DNA of 64,000 bases from Gigaspora rosea (GCA_003550325.1 QKWP01000350.1:146400-210399), one strand, 5' to 3'. Positions 21,881 through 33,502 are shown, numbered from the stretch's first letter. Translations and numbers: made by a program. Notes: generated from the letters alone by a model not told the origin.

Positions 21881-23099
21881 ATTTTTTATTTTATTTTATT
21901 TTTTTTTTTATATTAGGGAGAATCCGGGTGTAGCTCCTGCCCCAAACTTTTATTAATACTTAAGTAAGTTGCCATATTGCCGAAGTACATACATATTATA
22001 TACAAGTATTGGAACTAGGACTTTAGGTTATATAACCATTTATCCACAGCTAAATCCCACCAGAGCCTTTCATATTCCTATTTATGTGACTGACCTGGCT
22101 TGTACAACCCTCTCCAACCAACAATTGGTATTCACATGTACGTCACTTTACCTACACTATCTAGTATTATCACTTCCAATTTGGTGTACATTGCCAGGTA
22201 GGCACTTTGTGCTTCCAGATTGGTATACCTGAGATCATCTATTGCCATACTTCTTGGGAGTTCGTATCTCAAGCCATGCAGCTGCCTCTACCATATTGAG
22301 TAAGTATCTTAAGCCTGCATGCTGTCGCAACTAGCCGGGTTCCTGCATTTTGGGGCCCAGAATTTAATGTTTCGAATTCAGATATTTTTTATTTTATAGT
22401 TATACTGTATTCTATTATTTTTAAATTTTACTTTTTTATCTATTTATTTTATCAGAGATATCAAAGAAGAAGAAAGAAAGGTGGTGTTAACCAAAAAATT
22501 AATGGACTTAATCAATATTAATTGTTTTGAAATATTTTATTTTTATTTTTTTTTGGCAATCCTGCCTTTACTGTATAAGATATAAGTAATAAACTAAATA
22601 TAAAAATACTATAATATTGTATTTTTCATCTTTTTAACAGTAAAGACTCATCCAGTTATCGAGGTACCTAAATGTAATCTTCCATAGCCTAGATTTGTCT
22701 CCTTTTTGGGCTCCTTAACTTTTTAAGGTATCCGTCAAAAATTCATCAGCTAGCTCTTGCCTGCTAATATCAAGATTGACAAAAAAATTGCCTTTTTCCT
22801 TAATTGGCCAGCCTGCAGAAAGTCAAGTTGGTCTCGTAAAGCCAGATATCCAATTGTAAATTATATTCTTTGCATCTTGAAAATTTTTTGAAATTTTTCT
22901 TGCTTCGTTTCTTTTACGGTACATATATTTTTCTCCTTTTCATTTTTCTTCTGCCTTTTTCGATTCTTTGTAACTTTTCTTCGTCTTCTCTTTCTTCTTC
23001 TTCTTCTTCATTTTCACTACTTCTTTTTCTTTTCTTTTCTTTTATCCCATATAATTCTTCCACTCTGCAACGGCTTCATGAAATTTTATGCCCAAAGCT

Positions 23100-24240
23100 T
23101 CAAACGCTTTGTTTTTGAAATATTTCTCTATATTCAATTCTTTTTCAGGACTTGCAGAAACTAAGCCTTGAATTATTAACTTCCGTTTCCTAATCTTTTC
23201 ATGCTCTTCCTCACTGAAAAGTACTTTCTCAACAGCCTTAAAGATTTCTGGGTCAACTTCTTTCTTCTTTGTATCTCTGTTAACGAGTACTTCCTCTTTA
23301 ACCTTATATTTTATTTTTCTTCAAAGGCCTTGGTATATCTCACATTCCGCCAAATAGTCTTGTATTTCTGATTCCCTAAACACAGTATGCACTGATCGAT
23401 TTCGTACACTCCCAGATATCTTTTATGTAATAAATCCAATACCAGCAAGGCCTTGTCAATACGTTTGATCCTATTGACCCAGGCCCTGCTTTGCTTTATA
23501 CTTCTATAATTACGGCCCTTCAGTTTATTTAACTGATCCCATGTGCTACCCTAGTCAACTTCTGTACTATTTTTCTCCTTTTTTAAAATATCTAAAATAC
23601 CGGTAAACTCTTCTATTCTATATTAAAAACCATGTTTGTAATTTTCCTTAACAAATTTTCTAATTGGTCTATCTATTATATGCTTTTTCTATTTCGGGAC
23701 TATTCTCATTCCTTTAACCCAACTACTAGTAATTTTAAAACACTTTTTGTTTTTAAAGCTCTCCTTGGCTAACTTGTCTGCATATTTGTTCTCTTCAATT
23801 CCATATGTGCTTTAACCTTAAAAATCTTCCAATTTATCTCCTTTTTCTCGAGACACTTCTGTATCAGCCTTAAGATGCTGCCATTGCTAATTTTAACTTC
23901 TTCTCTTAAGGGCAGTATCATTAATCACTTGATTATTTTTTATCAGAGGCCTACCCCCCTCTTCCTCAATATATAAATAGTCAGGTTCTTATATATAATT
24001 TCAACTTTTTTTACCCCCCTAAAAAATCACCTGATTTTTGTTACTCCCCTAAGCTTTTTGGCTTTTGCATTTTCTTCATTAGGCTTATAAAATTTATGCT
24101 ATCTGTGAATAATTTTATCTTACTTTTACATAGTACTGCCAGAAGTGCTGTTGCAATCGCACCTATTTCTGCTTTTGTTGTTGAAGACCAGTCCAACAAA
24201 GCTCCACTAAATTGAGGGTTGTCGAATCCTGGCATCTGCT
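23100..24240 (-). pseudogene. LINE-type RNase H / C-terminal fragment, decayed
   Basis: The minus strand encodes a retroelement RNase H fold: LLDWSSTTKAEIGAIATALL (24235 downward) with the Glu, then IKLFTDS with the second acidic residue, then VKAH followed after a frameshift by NKYADKLAKESF. Farther on, QCILC followed by a Glu-rich stretch resembles the C-terminal cysteine motif of fungal LINE ORF2. It is broken by an inserted MITE (23910-24049), frameshifts and stops. T-rich sequence near 21880-21912 could be the complement of the element's A tail, making this a 5'-truncated insertion of about 2.4 kb. No reverse transcriptase domain is present. Confidence 0.7.
23910..24049. mobile_element. 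PIF/Harbinger-like MITE, copy 2, inside the RNase H relic
   Basis: 140 bp with ends GGGCAGTATCATTAATCAC and, on the complement, GGGGAGTAACAAAAATCAG, flanked by TAA at 23907-23909 and 24050-24052. Removing the element and one TAA leaves the RNase H frame continuous (KS|LREEV), so insertion came after the LINE fragment was in place. Confidence 0.82.
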
Positions 24241-24412
24241 TTGCTTTTTTTGGATATGCTACCTAGCCAATTCCCATACTTTTCTTGCAAACTCCTAATT
24301 GGTAGGGTTCTTCAAATTCAAATCAAATCAAATATTGGATCAATTTGAATTTGATCAAATCAAATTGACCCTGATTTGAATTTAATTTGATTCAAATATT
24401 TGTATTTTTTTT

Positions 24413-25159
24413 TCACTTAGGTAGTTTCGCCAGTATTACTAAGTATATCGCTACATAATACACTTGTTTACTCCTAATTTGCAAATCTAACATTACCCGG
24501 CTGCCTTAAAGGTGCCCAAGTACAACCTGCTGCACTAATTTGAAGACAAGTCTAAAAACTAGAGGCTATGTTAAACTAGCCTAAGTGCCACACCTTCATA
24601 TTCCTTTAACTAACAAGGAATTTACTAAGGACAAAATAATTAGAAGGGGTAAACATAAAAAAAATATCAAAAGCCAAGAAAACGAGAGATACAAAAAGAA
24701 AAACGAACAAAAAAGAAAAAAGGAAGAAGAAAACAAAAAAGAAAAAAAACACATGGTAAAGCACGAAGGCTAGTCTAACGAAAAGGAAACAAAAACCAAT
24801 GGAAAAAAGAAAAGGGAAACACTATTATAACCTATGGTAGGTTGAATAAAAATTATATAACAAATGCAACTATTGTATATCTCTACTGTAAAGCTACACC
24901 TTAATTAATATTTTCTTCCGACTATATGACCAACCTTGAATATCCCTATACCATATCGATTGAGTATGTCGTATGGAGTAGCACCGAAACCGTATTCATA
25001 AACAAAACATGTCACGTGATTGCATTCTACTGGGTTCGTCTGAATTTGAAAAAGTAAACAGCTAATCTTTTGGAGGGGGTAAACCAAATCCCCACTTTTT
25101 ATCGAAAATTTTGGAAGAAAAGCAGGAAGGCGAAAAAGATGATACAAAGGAATCACTTG
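24413..25159. repeat. 0.75-kb direct duplication, copy 2
   Basis: Near-identical partner of 20690-21455, 3.7 kb downstream. Unlike copy 1, the homologous minus-strand frame here is preceded by further coding-like sequence (25369-25551). It lies immediately beside AAATTCAAATCAAATCAAAT-type repeats at 24310-24400. Confidence 0.9.
24905..25156 (-). CDS. Unidentified 83-codon frame, identical in both duplicates
   Basis: I do not recognise the family. The frame (also at 21200-21451) contains SIKSGDLVYPLQKISCLLF, NPVECNHVTCFVYEYGFG and YDILNRYGIGIFKVGH. It has three Cys, no membrane segment and ends RKY-stop. Its composition looks coding, with few homopolymers compared with its surroundings. It may be the last exon of a larger gene whose earlier exon is 25369-25551. 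An intron-like interval with stops lies between them. It could be a transposon-borne protein or a pseudogene. Confidence 0.35.
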   Translation of the reverse strand: MIPLYHLFRLPAFLPKFSIKSGDLVYPLQKISCLLFQIQTNPVECNHVTCFVYEYGFGATPYDILNRYGIGIFKVGHIVGRKY

Positions 25160-25368
25160 TATGAAATCTACAGGAGAGTGTTGTTGAAAACTTATTTTTT
25201 GCTGTTCCCCATTATATAGTCACAGGTTACTTCGTCAACAGAGCGGAAATGATAACTTCACCAAAATTTTTTGTACAAGGGCACCACCTTCTGCCAGTTA
25301 TCTTGTACCAAAATGCTTTTGGCTTGCATGCCGAATATATCAAAGGAGTCCTTAGATAGCAGCAATAG

Positions 25369-25551
25369 TTAACCTTTGTAAAAACCGTAGGTCCTGTGTA
25401 CTTCTACCCACGCTCCAACAAAATACTTTTTGTTTTCTTCCGTCAGAAATTTGGTCCAAGTGATCGTCAAAAAGAGTTCACGGTCTTTAGATTTAAAATA
25501 ATAAAACTTAATGATAAAGTCTATATATCTAGCTAAAAATTCAGGTTGCAA
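25369..25551 (-). pseudogene. Unidentified coding-like fragment upstream of the duplicated frame
   Basis: A minus-strand frame of 60 codons contains PEFLARYIDFIIKFYYFK, ELFLTITWTKFLTEENKKYF and GAWVEVHRTYGFYKG. It has strong protein-like composition (Trp, Tyr and charged residues mixed), but I cannot assign a family. Farther toward 25290, QAKSILVQDNWQKVVPLYK appears in another segment before stops. It is likely the remnant of one multi-exon or frameshifted gene with 24905-25156. Confidence 0.35.
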
Positions 25552-25561
25552 TTTATACCAT

Positions 25562-26339
25562 TAATAGTGATTGATATCTGAAATAGCTATTGGATCAAAA
25601 ACAAGTATTTTTTTCTATGATGGGTCAATAAAAATGGGTTAGATTGGTCAAGAATGATATTTTTACATTTGTACAAGCAAAAAATTACTTGCATAGTGTA
25701 GCGGTAAATACAAAAGTATTGCAATTTTAACCCTGGTGTGATATTATTGGTCGATTATACCCAATATTAGCAATTAGAACAATAGAACAAAAGCTTGATT
25801 TTTGTCTTTATATTAAAAATTTTTTTCTTGATAATTTGCAATTATTTAAATATATTGTTAGACCATTAGTAAAGTAATAAATTTAAAATATTTTTGTATT
25901 TAATTAGTAAAATTTAATACTAAAAATTTACAATAGAAAAATAAAAAAAGTGAATAGAATTTGAGGCCAATAGAACAAACATAGTAAATATGACCCTGAT
26001 TATATCACATGGTTAGGAATCATCAATTTTGTATGTGATTGGTCTGCAACTGATAGGAAACTTGGAAGAATTAAATGCAACTGTTAGGCATCGAAAAGAA
26101 TCATGTTAACATTACTAATTTGTGTATTTGCGCTATGCCAGCAACTCATAAAAAGGTCCCAAAAATTCTGGTTGAAATACATCAGAGTGCATTGGAATCA
26201 TAATGCTGAATTGGAATTGATAATAAGTCATATCTATTCATTAAATAAAAAATGCCTAGCTGATAATTTTGCTATAGAATCAACTAACAACTTGGGTCAA
26301 ACATTGACCTAGATCCAATGCATCCAATTCAGAAATTTG
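25562..26339. other. Gene-free AT-rich spacer
   Basis: No coding, RNA or repeat signal that I can support. Confidence 0.5.
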
Positions 26340-26703
26340 GGGATAGCACATATAGGATAACTTTTTTGTTTTTGTCAATTTTATACAATTAAATTTATGC
26401 AGTATAGAATACTTTTACCTCATATCATAGTAAATTTTTTTTAAAAAAATGTGACTGCTATTTATAATACTATTGAAGACTTCTCGCAAACAAAGCTTTA
26501 AGTATCTTGTATATCTCTGGTTTTACCTTACCTGGGCATACCCTTATTTAGAAACAGTTCATAGGCTAAAAAAAATAGTAATGTACAATAAATTTATATA
26601 TATATTAAAACTTTTAATTAACTCACAAAAGTATAACTAACATGTTTGAAAAAAGAGCTTTAAGATAATATATAGTAACTTTTAATAATATTGGATTAAA
26701 ATA

Positions 26704-27388
26704 GGGTGTGATGACCTAGAGAAGTGGCCAGGTTGTCACCCCCAAGTGGCAGATCGATGGTTCAAATCCCACTAGTGACAATAGCAAAAATTAGGCCTGT
26801 GTTGCGGTAACTGTGGCTCAACATCAGTTGGGTGAAAAACCTGTAACCTTGGTTTTACCATCTTGAATAGAAGCTCTCAGGTGCAATAGTGTTTGTTACA
26901 CTGAAAAATCCAAGGAACCGAAAAAACAGAAAACCATTTGGAAAGTCCCGAGTAAGGAGATAGATTATAATCTCCAACGGTGCTACCATAAATAAGGTCG
27001 GTGGGATCCAAACGAACCTTACAAGGGCAAGGGATGTATCTAGCAGTTCGAATATCGGACCGTATGGTACTGAAAATCTGGAGCACCGACGTTGAAATAG
27101 GACGAAGTTGCTCGACGGTACTGGATGCCTGCAGGGTAAATTAGCCCTAAGGCTGTTTGGCAATGTAATTGGTAGATTCGTATATTTAGATCAGAGGGTT
27201 TTGAATAGGCAATAGCCATAGCAGGTTGCAGGTATAGCAGCTAGTGTAGAACCTGTGGGTGGACTACTTAAATTAGGCACCAAAAGGCACGTGTGGCTAG
27301 TTGTACCCTCATTTTTGTACACAGCCATTTAATTAATAAAGTGTGGCCCAATAAGCCGAGCAAGGCTACAGTCTAAACATAAAAAAAA
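26704..27388 (+). mobile_element. tRNA-derived SINE-like retroposon, full copy with 16-bp TSD
   Basis: Flanked by perfect ATATTGGATTAAAATA at 26688-26703 and 27389-27404, and ends in an A run, so it was inserted by target-primed reverse transcription. The head is tRNA-like: an A-box-like TGACCTAGAGAAGTGG and a canonical B box GGTTCAAATCCC (26760-26771). The body is unique to the family. The 3' part (TAGAACCTGTGGGTGGACTA, CTTAAATTAGGCACCAAAAG) is shared with 31276-32296 and 35131-35336. Frames on the minus strand are not coding. Confidence 0.88.
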
Positions 27389-27750
27389 ATATTGGATTAA
27401 AATAAATTACAAACCTTGATGCTTTACTTAGATATAAAGAATGTTTTGGTAAACTTTATCTTTCAGGATCTTGATATTATAAGTCCAAATCTGAAGAATT
27501 AGTATTATTTAAGAATGTAATAAAAAGTTGTTTATTTATTTTTTTTTAATAAATAGATTCTATATCATTTATTCATAGTTTATATTTAAAATAGGTTTAT
27601 TATATATTACAGAAAATTATAACTAATATTTGACGTTTGATAAAAATTTTTGTATAATTTTATATAATGATTAAGATAAATCTATTTCTAATATTTAGTA
27701 TGTATACAATAATACTGTATTATTATTATTATATCAATATCAGGTTTGTA

Positions 27751-28045
27751 TTATTTCACTAACAATTACTTTACTAATATAACATTTCACTAACAAATAC
27801 TCACCAACAAGTTCATTTTACCAACAGTTTGTTTCAACAAAGCTTATTTAATTAACAAGTTTTTTTGTAAAAAGCATACTAAATTTAGTTCTAATTTTAT
27901 CTAATTCTACTCTGACCCTAATGACATTGACCAGAATTACTTTGTCAGTAAAATGAGCTTCAGTGAAATAAACTGTCAGTAAAATGAACTTGTTAGTAAA
28001 TAATTGTCAGTAAATGTTATATTAGTGAAGTAATTGTCAATTAAT
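27751..28045. mobile_element. MITE with CACTAACAA-repeat inverted ends, copy 1
   Basis: Both ends are made of repeated TTTCACTAACAA / TTTTACTGACAG units in opposite orientation, giving inverted repeats of about 120 bp around a short core (TCTAATTCTACTCTGACCC). Copies 2 and 3 are at 53323-53606 and 58655-59030. Confidence 0.75.
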
Positions 28046-28781
28046 TGATTTTCACCCATCAAATAGCAATATTATTTATAATAAATTTTATTGGCCAGTT
28101 GGCACATGATTATACATGTTGGCAAAATCCCAAATTACTGTATTTTGGGATTTGTCCATGCCCAAATCCCAAATATATCCCAAATTAATTTCTCAAAAAC
28201 TTTATTAATAATCTTTGTTTAAACAAATATTAGATATTCTTATTGTTGTATATAAGATATTTGCAAAATTTTAAGACTACTTCTTTGATTTAATCTTTTA
28301 CAAATAGCAGTTGTTTGTTTTGAATTTGTGATTTGTCCATGTTTGCCAGCAAGTATAGTTGGTATATAATCAGCAAAGTAACCAATTATGTCCAATTTTT
28401 AATTTATATTATATGATCAACTAATTACAACAAAGTTATCCTATAGAGATAGTTTTGTAAAAATTTATGCTAGCAAACAAATTGGCCAAGATAATTTTTT
28501 ATTGAAAAGTTTATGAATAGCAAATGAGCAATTGGCTGAGTTGGCCAAAACTAAAGATGCCTGATAAAATTATTTTTGCAATGAAAATAGTTTCATCATA
28601 GTTTTATTATTGATGATTTATGAAACTTCTAACAATTAATAAAATCTATGATGAATTGACAAAACTTATAATGAATTGGCAAACCTATAACAAATTGACA
28701 AAACCTTTGATGAAACCTCTAATGATTGTTGAAATAATGGCAACTGATTCAGTTAGTAATTAAACAATAAGCTTCTATATA

Positions 28782-29122
28782 CAATCAAACCTCCATAAAT
28801 GCAACTTGTAGGACAAGTCTGCAACATGCATTTAGAAAGGTTTGCATTTAGAGAAAGCCAATTAAATTGCAGCTTTAAAAAATAGGATTATTAAGTTTGT
28901 GTAACTTCTACCAAAAACTGTATAATCTATCTTAAATACTAAAATTTTATTGGCTATATGCATTTAGAGAGGTTAGTATAATATAAAATATTATTTATAA
29001 AAACATGCATTTGCAGAATATAGAGCATGCATTTAGTACTAATAACATCTTATGGAAAGGAAAAAATGTGAATTTAGAGAGGTATTGCATTTATGGAGAT
29101 TGCATTTATGAAAGTCTGACTG
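28782..29122. mobile_element. Tc1/mariner (pogo-like) MITE, 341 bp
   Basis: Ends CAATCAAACCTCCATAAATG and, inverted, CAGTCAGACTTTCATAAATG, flanked by TA on both sides (28780-28781, 29123-29124). CAGTCRAACCTC-type ends with a TA target fit the pogo/Tigger branch. The interior repeats GCATTTAGAGAGGT several times. Confidence 0.75.
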
Positions 29123-29334
29123 TAATGATTTTGGCTATACTAAACTTTAAATTGTTTTGCAAGGATACTATTTCATTATAAGGTTTCATTGACTTTTTTC
29201 TTTTTCTTCTTTCATATATGTTCAAATTTATATTGAGTTGATCTGAAATAGTCAAAATTTGTGCACATATTATTTTCTTCAATTCTGGATCAACCTGATA
29301 TAGATTCCAAACTAGAGTTGCAGGTAAAACTAAT

Positions 29335-29745
29335 TAATTTCACTAGTTGAAACTGGTAAAACTAGTGAAATTTAAAAAGTGATTTAGTAAAACTAGTGAA
29401 ACTAGATAAAACTAGATGATATGGTAAAACTGGTAACACTAGTGATACTAGTGATATTAATGACATCCTAGTATCTTTACTAATTTACTAGTTTTACCAA
29501 TTTCACCAGTATTATCAGTTTTACTAGTATCACCAGTTTTATTAGTTTTACTAGTTTCACCAGTTTTACTAGTATCACTAGTTTCACTAATATCACTAGT
29601 TTCACTAGTTTCACTAGTTTTACCAGTTTTACTAGTATCACCATTATCACAAGTTTTACCAGTTTCACTAGTTTCACTAATGCTAATTGGTGATTGGTGA
29701 TTGATGAAAATTGGTGCACCATTACAGTTTAGTTTCACTAGCAGC
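29335..29745. repeat. 9-bp repeat array that inverts in the middle
   Basis: From about 29335 to 29465 the + strand reads GGTAAAACTAGTGAAACTAG-type units. From about 29470 to 29690 it reads the complement (GTTTTACTA, GTTTCACTA, GTATCACTA). The array could fold into a long hairpin. Because the period is nine, the minus-strand frame 29457-29738 stays open and reads as Ser/Glu/Lys/Thr triplets (SET, SKT, GKT). I treat it as repeat, not gene. Confidence 0.8.
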
Positions 29746-30732
29746 TTTATTCAAACATATATAAAAGAAGGAAGAAAAGCAAAAATACTTGAAAATTAAT
29801 GTTTAAATTAACCTTGGTGCACTAATTAAAAATAATGAGAATGAAATTTTATATATAACTAGGAATCAGGAACTGATGTAAGTCCGGAGCATAAATTATA
29901 CTATATAAAGTTACTTAATTGCTTATTATAATTTAACTAATTTAACTATAATTTTGGTACTTATAAAATTTTATAAACTATTTAGTATTAATGCTTTAAA
30001 GTTAAATTTACTAAAAAAATTTTTTTAAATTTTTAATATTTTTTAAAAAATATCTATCACCATATAAAATTACAATAAATGAAAATTTTTTATCAAATGT
30101 CGAACGACAAAAGTATAATCTACACAATACATAAAAAAGCTATCTTAAATAAACCACGAATGAATGAAGTAAACCTATTTATTGCTTAAAAAAATGATAT
30201 TAAAAAACATAAGTTTTTTTATTGTGTCCTTAAATAATATTAAAAAAACAATTTTGGACTTGTTAATTTTCAAGATCCCGAAATATAAAACTACTTACCA
30301 AACATTTCTTTATACCTAAGTAAAGCTTCAAGTGTCATAATCTATTTTAATATTATTGTAAAGTTACAATGTATATATTTAAGTCTTTTTTCAAAATAGT
30401 TACTCTTTGTGAGTTAAATAGAAGCTTTAATACATATAACTTATTTATTATACATTCCTAATTTCCTAGCTTAACAACCATCTCTAAGTGAAGTGTACCT
30501 AAAGTGAGTGAATCCCAGAGATACATAAGATATTTAAAGCTTCGTTTGCAAAGAGTCTTCTGTAGTATAATAAAACGACAGTTACATTTTTTTTAAAAAA
30601 AATTTACTATGTTAGGGTAAAAGTACTCTAAACTATATAAATTCCAATCACGAGAAAGTCCTCCTATGGTTTTGCGTGACAACATCATGCTTATTTAATA
30701 AGTTTGTTACTCTAAAGTGTATAAATAAGGTA

Positions 30733-30917
30733 CAGTCTAACCCCGCAATAGTCACATCCAAAATAGTCACATTTTCTTGAAATTTATATACCAATCATTT
30801 GCAGTAATATAAAATTAACTCTCGCTATAATCACATGATGTGACTATTATTATGTTTCTCTCGCTATAGTTACGTCAAGTTTCTGCCAGACAGTGTGACT
30901 ATAGCGGGGTTAGACTG
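30733..30917. mobile_element. Tc1/mariner-like MITE, 185 bp, TA target
   Basis: Near-perfect inverted ends CAGTCTAACCCCGCAATAGT / CAGTCTAACCCCGCTATAGT, with TA at 30731-30732 and 30918-30919. The interior repeats the terminal motif ATAGTCACAT, so it can fold back on itself. Confidence 0.85.
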
Positions 30918-31275
30918 TACCTGGGAAATTAATTTAAATCAGCCAATTATAAGAATATCTTATTACCATATTTTAATCAATACCAGTTTTGTTGTTCAAA
31001 ACAGGCATGCAATCACGCGTCACGCGCTGGGACAGACAAAAAATTTCCAAATTATGTTATTGACATATTTGTATAATAAATTAGGGGATGCATCAAAAAA
31101 AATTTTTCATGATCAAAATGTATCAAAAACGCAACTTTTGTATCAAATAGTGCATAAAAATTGAGTGTCCGTTCTACGCTTTAGACAATAAGTACTAATT
31201 TATTATTATAGTCTCTAACATTAACAATCTAACTCAAAACTTGCATCTTTATGTATTTTGTTTATTTTTAAAAAA

Positions 31276-32296
31276 TTTTTTTTTTTTTACCTTCGCAATG
31301 TCGCATGAAGGCGGATTTTTATTAGGTTTTTGGATAATACATTTTTGGTTAACGAGAGTACATGTAGCCACACGTGCAACTTTTGGTCGCCTAATTTAAG
31401 TAGTCCGCCCGAAGGTTCTACACTATATGCCATACCTGTAACCTAACTAGGAGGTTACCCATTTAAACTCTCTGGTGTCCCCCATCCTGTATCACCCTCC
31501 ACAATCACGCAAACACATAACCTCGTGCTGCTTCAATTGAAGACCACCCAGGTTGACATCTGCTATACTACTTGTACCCTAATTCTATAGATAATCCAAT
31601 AGGGTTCTCATACTACCGGATAGCCCTAGGGAGGGTGTAGTACATACTCCCCTAATCTTTCTATGTCCCACACATTTCTAGATTAGGCATTGAATACCTT
31701 CGCAATGGCTGAGGCCACCACTAGCAGTTAGGGCTAACCATTGAACCGCACAGTATCCTTGCTCTTGCAAGATTCATTCTGATCCCAATACCTACATCAC
31801 CAGTCCTATAACCAATCTCTCCCAAACTACCAAACCAGTTAGCTCGGATGGGTCGTTGTACCTTGGCTTTAGGTGCCTTTTTTGGTTAACTTCCCTTGGT
31901 TCCTAATTCTACAGCATAGGACCTTTTTCTCCGGTACGTCTCCGGCAGCCAGGTTGGTGCCCACTTGCCCCGGGGTGTTCATCCAGTTCTTCGGTCTCAA
32001 ATTCTGGATCCGCAGTATTATCAAAGATCTTCACTACCTCCTTACTCGGGTCTTGCCAAACGGGTTTCAAATATTCTAGTTCATTGGATTTGTCTGTATC
32101 ACGAAACACAACTTCGCCCGAAAGCTCCCATTTGAAATGGTAACCAAGGACTACAGGTAATGTACCCAACCGATCGTCAAATAAATGTTACCGGTACACA
32201 GGCCTATTTTTCTAAACCGTCTCCAGTGGGATTTGAACTCTAGACCTGTCGCTTGGGGGGTGACAACTTAACAACTTCCCTAAATCGCCACACTCT
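31276..32296 (-). mobile_element. tRNA-derived retroposon, long copy with TSD
   Basis: On the minus strand it starts near 32296 with a tRNA-like head containing the B-box match AGTTCAAATCCC and ends in an A tail (T run at 31276-31288). ATTTTTAAAA is repeated at 31264-31273 and 32297-32306. At about 1,020 bp it is longer than the 26704 copy and has a clean GC-richer body, so it may be the better representative. A minus-strand frame (31909-32169) shows no recognisable domain. Confidence 0.82.
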
Positions 32297-32357
32297 ATTT
32301 TTAAAATTTAATTTCCTTTTTATTTATTATTAGTAAATAAGTAAAATTATAATAATA

Positions 32358-32739
32358 CTGTATTTACTCAAAATAATGCGCACCTGCATGTTATTTTGAG
32401 GGGATGGCATGATTTCGAGTATATGCATGGGCATTATTTTGGAGTAAAGGTCTAACTAATTTCTAAAAAAATTGTGCATTATATATGTGTGATGTATAAA
32501 AAACCTGTATTTCTTAATTTTATATATAGTCTTTACAATCTAAGTCAGATTTTTTGACTAAAACAATTCTTATTTCTGTTTGTTATTTAAATTCGTTATT
32601 TTAGCAAATTATTAATTTGGCATTTGGAGTGTGCATTACATTGGGACGCACATGGGCATTATTTCGAAACCAACATGCTATTTTAAAAAAATACAATTTT
32701 TGAAATAACGCCTATGTGCATTATTTTGAGTAAATACAA
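32358..32739. mobile_element. MITE with TGTATTTACTCAAAATAATG ends
   Basis: Inverted ends of about 35 bp (CTGTATTTACTCAAAATAAT on the left; its complement on the right), apparently at a TA target. ATGGGCATTATTT motifs recur inside near each end. Confidence 0.75.
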
Positions 32740-33502
32740 TAATAAGAATATAATAAATATTTAATATGTATATATTGATATCCAACCTATATTAATTCTC
32801 TATTGCTGCTATTAATTATTCATTATTGCCTGTTTTGTTAAAACATTATTTTTTTAGCTCTTATTATTATTGACTGTGACTTTTTCTATAGAATTGCTAA
32901 AAGAGTAATTAGGTTATATTCTTTTGTTGGTAATACTATATTAGATCCTTTTGCAGTTATTATACCACTTTTTAATTTTTGAAATACAGTAATTAACTCT
33001 ATCTTGTATAAATATAACTTATCAGATTTCAGCATAGATTTCATCAATTTATCATAGGTTTCATTAATCATCAGGGGTTTTATCAATTGTCAATTCATCA
33101 ATTGGAAGTCATCTGATGAAATAGGTTTGTTATTAGTTAATGACAAAAGATTTGCTATTTGTCAAACATCTTTAGACAAAATGGCAATGTCCATATACAA
33201 AAATAGCAATTTGGGAATTGCTGTAAGAGCAGCTAATGGTTTCCTGCAAACTAGCTATATGAATGAATAATATAATTGCATGTTCTTTATCTTAGAGTAG
33301 GTTGGTTGGTTATAAAATTTTGGTACAAGTGCTAGTCATTTATTTTTTACTACTTTTAGTTCTTATACCTACTCCTTTTTTTTAGTGCTCTTGCTTACTT
33401 TATACCATACATATGCTATTAATATGTGTTAATTATATATAGTTGATTTTTTATACTGTTTACTCTTTTATATGTGCCAGTATTCTAGAGTCTGTCATGT
33501 GG

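Larger units (their letters stand above)
26340..30690. mobile_element. 4.35-kb element with long (about 640 bp) terminal inverted repeats
   Basis: The left arm (26340-27675, minus the 685-bp retroposon inside it) is inverted at 30045-30690. Matched blocks include ATACTTTTACC...TAGTAAATTTTTTTTAAA, GCAAACAAAGCTTTAAGTAT, GCTTTACTTAGATATAAAGA and TTTGATAAAAATTTTTGTATAA. Similarity is patchy but collinear. The interior holds later MITEs (27751-28045, 28782-29122), a 9-bp repeat array and no transposase. Long inverted arms suit Mutator-like or similar elements. No target duplication was identified. Confidence 0.7.

Noticed and set aside
26704..26776. Possible functional tRNA gene
   Set aside because: A- and B-box-like sequences are present, but no consistent acceptor stem or anticodon arm; the A tail and target duplications show that it is the head of a retroposon.
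29457..29738. 93-codon Ser/Thr/Glu/Lys repeat protein
   Set aside because: Explained by a 9-bp repeat that keeps a frame open; no start context, and the array inverts.
30262..30300. AAGATCCCGAAATATA as another end of the AGGACCC transposon family
   Set aside because: It lies within the right arm of the 26340-30690 element, and the left-arm counterpart reads CAGGATCTTGATATTAT, so the similarity is coincidental.
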